Assembly (NCBI GenBank): GCA_026982035.1 | Contig: JALSHW010000298.1 | Span: forward strand, 1 to 9,516 | Direction: 5' to 3' | Source of the DNA: Phycisphaerales bacterium | GTDB taxonomy: Bacteria > Planctomycetota > Phycisphaerae > Phycisphaerales > UBA1924 | DNA: 9,516 nt | Part shown: in pieces, positions 6,843-9,516 of the stretch | Layout: every line of letters begins with the position of its first letter | How positions within the stretch are numbered: the first letter of the stretch is position 1 | Notes under the pieces: model-generated | Seen by the model: the letters and a program-made list of their open reading frames with translations, nothing else | Told to the model about the DNA's origin: nothing | The model's database searches: none | Position numbers and translations under genes: made by a program

Positions 6843-8132
6843 ATGCCATACACGCTGACTCCAGATACCGGGATCGACCCAAACATCGAGAACATCGACT
6901 ACCTCAAAGACCATGTCGATACCGGCGACCGCTGGGTTCTTAATTTTGGGCCTCAGCACCCAGCGACCCACACCACGCTTCGTTTGGTTTTGGAACTCGA
7001 TGGCGAGCGTGTTGCCCGTTGTACGCCTCATATCGGGTACCTTCATTCTGGGTTTGAGAAACTCGCCGAGCATCTTGATTACAACCAGTATGTGACGATC
7101 GTCTCGCGGATGAACTACCTGTCCTCGATTTCCAACGGCATCTGCTGGCATCACACTGTTGAAAAACTCTTTGGCATTGAAATTTCCACCAAATGCAAAG
7201 TCCTCCGTACGATCATGGCCGAGCTTGGTCGGATTCAGGATCACCTGTTGTGTGTCGGGGCTGCGGGTCTTGATGTTGGTGCGATCACTGGGTTCCTCTA
7301 CGCCTTCAATCCGCGCGAGCATATTTATGACATCATGGACTATGCCGCCGGACAACGGTTCCATCCGGATTGGTCAAGAGTGGGGGGGGTTGTCAAAGAA
7401 ATCCCAGACGAAGAGGTCTTTGTCCGCATGGTCAAGCAGTTTCTTCATGGCGTGCTCGAACAAGCCGTCGACGACCTGATGAATCTCGTTGAGCGCAATC
7501 GCATTTTCATGGATCGCACCCAAGGCATCGGGGTCATCACCCACGACGAAGCCATCGCCTACAGCGCCACAGGCCCCATCGCCCGTGGCTCTGGGGTCAA
7601 GCGTGATCTCCGCAAGGATGAACCTTACCTGTGTTATGCCGACAATTGGGATGGCGACGGGGCACGGGCCGTCAAGTTTGATGTGCCCATTGCTCGTGAT
7701 GGGGATTCGTACTGTCGTTTTTTGGTGCGGATCGAAGAGATCAAGCAGTCGGTGCGCATCATCGATCAACTTATTGATCGGATTCCAGAAGGTCCGACGG
7801 ATGTTTTCGCCGATGAAAAAATGACCAAGCCGCCCAAGCAGGATGTCTATGGCTCGATCGAAGGACTCATCCAGCATTTTGAACTCATCATGACCAATCG
7901 AGGATGGGACGCCCCCATCGGCGAGGTTTACGGTGCCCACGAAACCGCCAACGGCGAACTCGGCTACCACATCGTCGCCGACGGCAGCAAATGTTCTTGG
8001 CGAGCCAAGACCCGTCCGCCGAGTTTCATCAACTATTCATTGATCCCCAAGATGCTTGAAGGGCATATGCTCGCGGATTTGGTGGCGGTGATGGGTTCGC
8101 TCAACATCGTTGCCGGGGAATTGGACCGATAA
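6843..8132 (+). CDS. nuoD: NADH-quinone oxidoreductase subunit D (complex I 49-kDa homologue)
   Basis: NuoD is part of the peripheral arm of complex I and, with NuoB, forms the quinone-reduction site at the membrane face. The 429-residue product has the family signature: FGPQHPATH (35-43), PHIGYLHSGFEKLAEHLDY (62-80), RVGGVVKEIPDE (179-190) and the C-terminal RPPSFINYSLIP through EGHMLADLVAVMG (391-418), ending ELDR. By alignment H43 and Y80 match the quinone-binding His59 and Tyr108 of the bovine subunit. The tail ELDR replaces the common EVDR, and a somewhat polar insert (about 255-285) adds length relative to the roughly 400-residue average. It is a separate NuoD, not fused to NuoC. ATG 6843 has GAGGA 8 bases upstream. 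Neither neighbour is a nuo gene: a divergent secreted-protein gene lies upstream and an unrelated exported-protein gene with its own promoter candidate downstream. Confidence 0.95.
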   Translation: MPYTLTPDTGIDPNIENIDYLKDHVDTGDRWVLNFGPQHPATHTTLRLVLELDGERVARCTPHIGYLHSGFEKLAEHLDYNQYVTIVSRMNYLSSISNGICWHHTVEKLFGIEISTKCKVLRTIMAELGRIQDHLLCVGAAGLDVGAITGFLYAFNPREHIYDIMDYAAGQRFHPDWSRVGGVVKEIPDEEVFVRMVKQFLHGVLEQAVDDLMNLVERNRIFMDRTQGIGVITHDEAIAYSATGPIARGSGVKRDLRKDEPYLCYADNWDGDGARAVKFDVPIARDGDSYCRFLVRIEEIKQSVRIIDQLIDRIPEGPTDVFADEKMTKPPKQDVYGSIEGLIQHFELIMTNRGWDAPIGEVYGAHETANGELGYHIVADGSKCSWRAKTRPPSFINYSLIPKMLEGHMLADLVAVMGSLNIVAGELDR

Positions 8133-8214
8133 TACTGGCTTGGTTTGATTTTGGGCTGCAATACGACATTTTTCTGGCCCTGCATATCTCCAGTGCAGAT
8201 TTGGATGTTTTCGA

Positions 8215-8243
8215 TTGCAACAGCGTACTGAATAAGGTATATT
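8215..8243 (+). promoter_or_regulatory. Strong sigma70-type promoter candidate for the dockerin-tailed protein
   Basis: TTGCAA (8215-8220), a 17-bp spacer and TATATT (8238-8243) form the best -35/-10 pair in the window. Predicted transcription start near 8250 gives a leader of about 50 bases before ATG 8301. It separates this gene from nuoD. Confidence 0.55.
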
Positions 8244-8288
8244 CATTTTCTGTGTCGTTGGTGTTCGGATATGTTCAACCTCTTGAGT

Positions 8289-8292
8289 GGAG
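8289..8292 (+). promoter_or_regulatory. Ribosome binding site that fixes the dockerin-tailed protein start
   Basis: GGAG lies 8 bases before ATG 8301 and inside the longer open frame that begins at ATG 8271. Starting at 8301 also places the signal peptide at the very N-terminus. Confidence 0.7.
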
Positions 8293-8300
8293 ATCAAGAA

Positions 8301-9017
8301 ATGCGGTGTTTTCAAATATGTATGGCGGTGCTTGTGGGATTGGTGCCGGTGGCACAGGCGGAAATTCTCGAAATGAGGTATTTCGCATATGGCACAGAGC
8401 TCAGGGAAGAAACATTGGCGTTTGATGTCCTCACCGGCAGGGGGAGTGGGATGCTCGAAGTTATTCTGATCTGGGACACCGAGGCGCCACCGACAGCAAC
8501 CGACACCTTTCCGATCTTGGACTACACCATCACATTCCACGACCTCACTCCAAATCCTGAGGACAATATCGTGTTTACTCCTGAAAACGGAGGTGATCTT
8601 GAGTTTCGTTTGGGCGGTACCGAACCATTCCTTTGGGTTGAAAAATTTATACCCTTTTCCCCTCCTGGTTCTGGCGGGGTTGTCTTTTCCATACGGTTCT
8701 ATCATTTGCAGAATGTGTTTTTCTCCGGCATGACTTCGATGCCGGATGATCCACTGGAATATGCAGTGAACCTGAATTCAGCACAAGCGCTTGAATCATC
8801 GTTTCAATGGAACAACCTCAGTCCAACAAGACCCACGATGGGTGGGGACAGTTTCGGTCGCGACTGTACCGTAGGCACACTGGCCCGCTACACCGTCACT
8901 GTTCACACTCCCCCGCCACCAGAGCCCTGCTCGCCAGCGGACATGAATGCCGATGGAAGTTTGAATTTCCTTGATGTCTCAGAGTTCCTCAATGTCTATG
9001 GCGATGGATGTCCATAA
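8301..9017 (+). CDS. Secreted protein with C-terminal GC-type dockerin-like repeat
   Basis: A 238-residue exported protein of unknown function. Residues 1-20 form a signal peptide (MRCFQICMAVLVGLVPVAQA, probable cleavage after AQA). The mature region (21-205) is rich in beta-prone and aromatic residues without catalytic motifs I recognise. A Pro-rich linker (PPPPEP) leads to a single Ca-binding-loop-like repeat at 210-238: C210, D214-x-N216-x-D218-G, D225, and then GDGCP with C237. This single half-dockerin framed by two Cys and closed by Gly-Cys resembles the GC-type dockerin tail known from many planctomycete exported proteins; it is thought to act as a surface anchoring or sorting tag rather than as a true cellulosomal dockerin, which has two repeats. 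The start is fixed by GGAG 8 bases upstream. The lipoprotein gene follows 36 bp downstream. Confidence 0.8.
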   Translation: MRCFQICMAVLVGLVPVAQAEILEMRYFAYGTELREETLAFDVLTGRGSGMLEVILIWDTEAPPTATDTFPILDYTITFHDLTPNPEDNIVFTPENGGDLEFRLGGTEPFLWVEKFIPFSPPGSGGVVFSIRFYHLQNVFFSGMTSMPDDPLEYAVNLNSAQALESSFQWNNLSPTRPTMGGDSFGRDCTVGTLARYTVTVHTPPPPEPCSPADMNADGSLNFLDVSEFLNVYGDGCP

Positions 9018-9045
9018 ACAATCCAGCCCGGCTTTGATGCGTACA

Positions 9046-9063
9046 GTCTGATCATGATCAGAC
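9046..9063 (+). promoter_or_regulatory. Perfect 18-bp palindrome over the lipoprotein start codon
   Basis: GTCTGATCATGATCAGAC reads the same on both strands, with no mismatch and no spacer. Its centre (CATG, 9053-9056) contains the ATG proposed as the start of the lipoprotein, and it holds two TGATCA sites side by side. As DNA it could bind a dimeric regulator; as RNA it could fold into a hairpin that hides the start codon or pair between two mRNAs. No function is proven. Confidence 0.6.
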
Positions 9064-9452
9064 CGAGCGACCAACTTGTGCGTATGACGGTTCTTGTGAC
9101 CATCATGGTGTTCATGGTGACCATTTTGACTGGCTGTTCGGTCAATCCGACCTACACCGTCCGCGTCATCAATGATTCTCGAACCACCCTCAACGCCCGG
9201 ATCGAGCATCGGCCCAAGTTTGCCGAGCCCGTGATGCTCGAATCCATCAACATCAAGCCCGGCCAAGAACACACCTTGGGGCCTGTCGAATCTCCTCCAT
9301 TGGAACGGGTTGTTCTGCTTATTGGGGGTTCCTCGGCTTCGATCTCGGCTCCGGAATCTTTCGTCATCAAACGCGGCTCGTACACGGCCAGAATCTCAAG
9401 GGGCACTTCCACAAGTTGGACACCCTTTGAAGTCAGCTTGCTCAAAGACTGA
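9054..9452 (+). CDS. Small lipoprotein, function unknown
   Basis: A 132-residue predicted lipoprotein. The N-terminus has two Arg (R3, R10), a hydrophobic stretch (11-25) and the lipobox LTGC (25-28), so C28 would be the lipid-modified first residue of the mature protein; Ser at +2 does not suggest inner-membrane retention. The mature part (about 104 residues) starts with beta-prone YTVRVINDSRTTLNARI and looks like a single small beta-sandwich domain; no other Cys and no known domain that I recognise. Start choice: ATG 9054 gives the positive charges a signal peptide needs, while ATG 9084 (residue 11) would leave none. Neither has a Shine-Dalgarno, and ATG 9054 lies inside a palindrome. The gene is 36 bp behind the dockerin-tailed protein and may be cotranscribed; both products act outside the cytoplasm. 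Confidence 0.72.
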   Translation: MIRPSDQLVRMTVLVTIMVFMVTILTGCSVNPTYTVRVINDSRTTLNARIEHRPKFAEPVMLESINIKPGQEHTLGPVESPPLERVVLLIGGSSASISAPESFVIKRGSYTARISRGTSTSWTPFEVSLLKD

Positions 9453-9510
9453 TGGGCAGCGGCGTTCAATGCCCCTACGATCCACCGTCTCGAACCCACA
9501 AGGATTCCCA

Positions 9511-9516
9511 ATGCCC
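9511..9516 (+). CDS. Start of a further gene, cut by the window edge
   Basis: Only ATGCCC is visible. AAGGA at 9500-9504 lies 6 bases before it, a good ribosome binding site. The product cannot be told. Confidence 0.35.

Noticed and set aside
9454..9474. GGGCA-N11-TGCCC stem after the lipoprotein as a terminator
   Set aside because: Five base pairs with an 11-base loop and no T-run behind it.

Overview
The window looks like chromosomal DNA from a planctomycete, most likely class Phycisphaerae. The best clues are two surface or secretion signatures common in that group. One is a PEP-CTERM-like tail (VPAPGA, a hydrophobic stretch, then RRRR) on the protein ending at 6061. The other is a single short dockerin-like repeat closed by a C-terminal Gly-Cys-Pro on the protein ending at 9017. 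This taxonomic call is an inference; there is no rRNA gene in the window. Most of the content is housekeeping, with no prophage, insertion sequence, CRISPR array, tRNA or rRNA that I can support.

Left part (1-4672, all + strand): the 3' part of pdxJ (vitamin B6 synthesis, cut by the window edge), folC (folate polyglutamylation), pepA (M17 leucyl aminopeptidase) and a class I SAM-dependent methyltransferase. The methyltransferase follows pepA by only 20 bp and probably shares its transcript. A short imperfect direct repeat spans that junction and supplies the methyltransferase ribosome binding site. folC has a good promoter candidate almost on top of its start codon and no visible Shine-Dalgarno, so it may be read from a very short leader.

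Middle (4689-6663, - strand): a YraQ/DUF318-type permease whose central hydrophilic loop and C-terminus carry repeated Cys-Cys-Ser-Ser motifs, probably for soft-metal binding and export. Next to it is a small secreted PEP-CTERM-like protein. The permease converges on the methyltransferase with a 16-bp gap.

Right part (6843-9516, + strand): nuoD, the quinone-site subunit of respiratory complex I, stands without other nuo genes on either side. It is followed by a secreted dockerin-tailed protein with its own strong promoter candidate, then a small lipoprotein whose start codon sits in the centre of a perfect 18-bp palindrome. The start of one more gene is visible at the right edge.

The genes do not form one pathway. 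The liveliest points are the metal-binding repeat expansion in the permease, the palindrome over the lipoprotein start, and the isolated nuoD. I did not find a convincing new multi-gene system. No gap between genes exceeds 300 bases.
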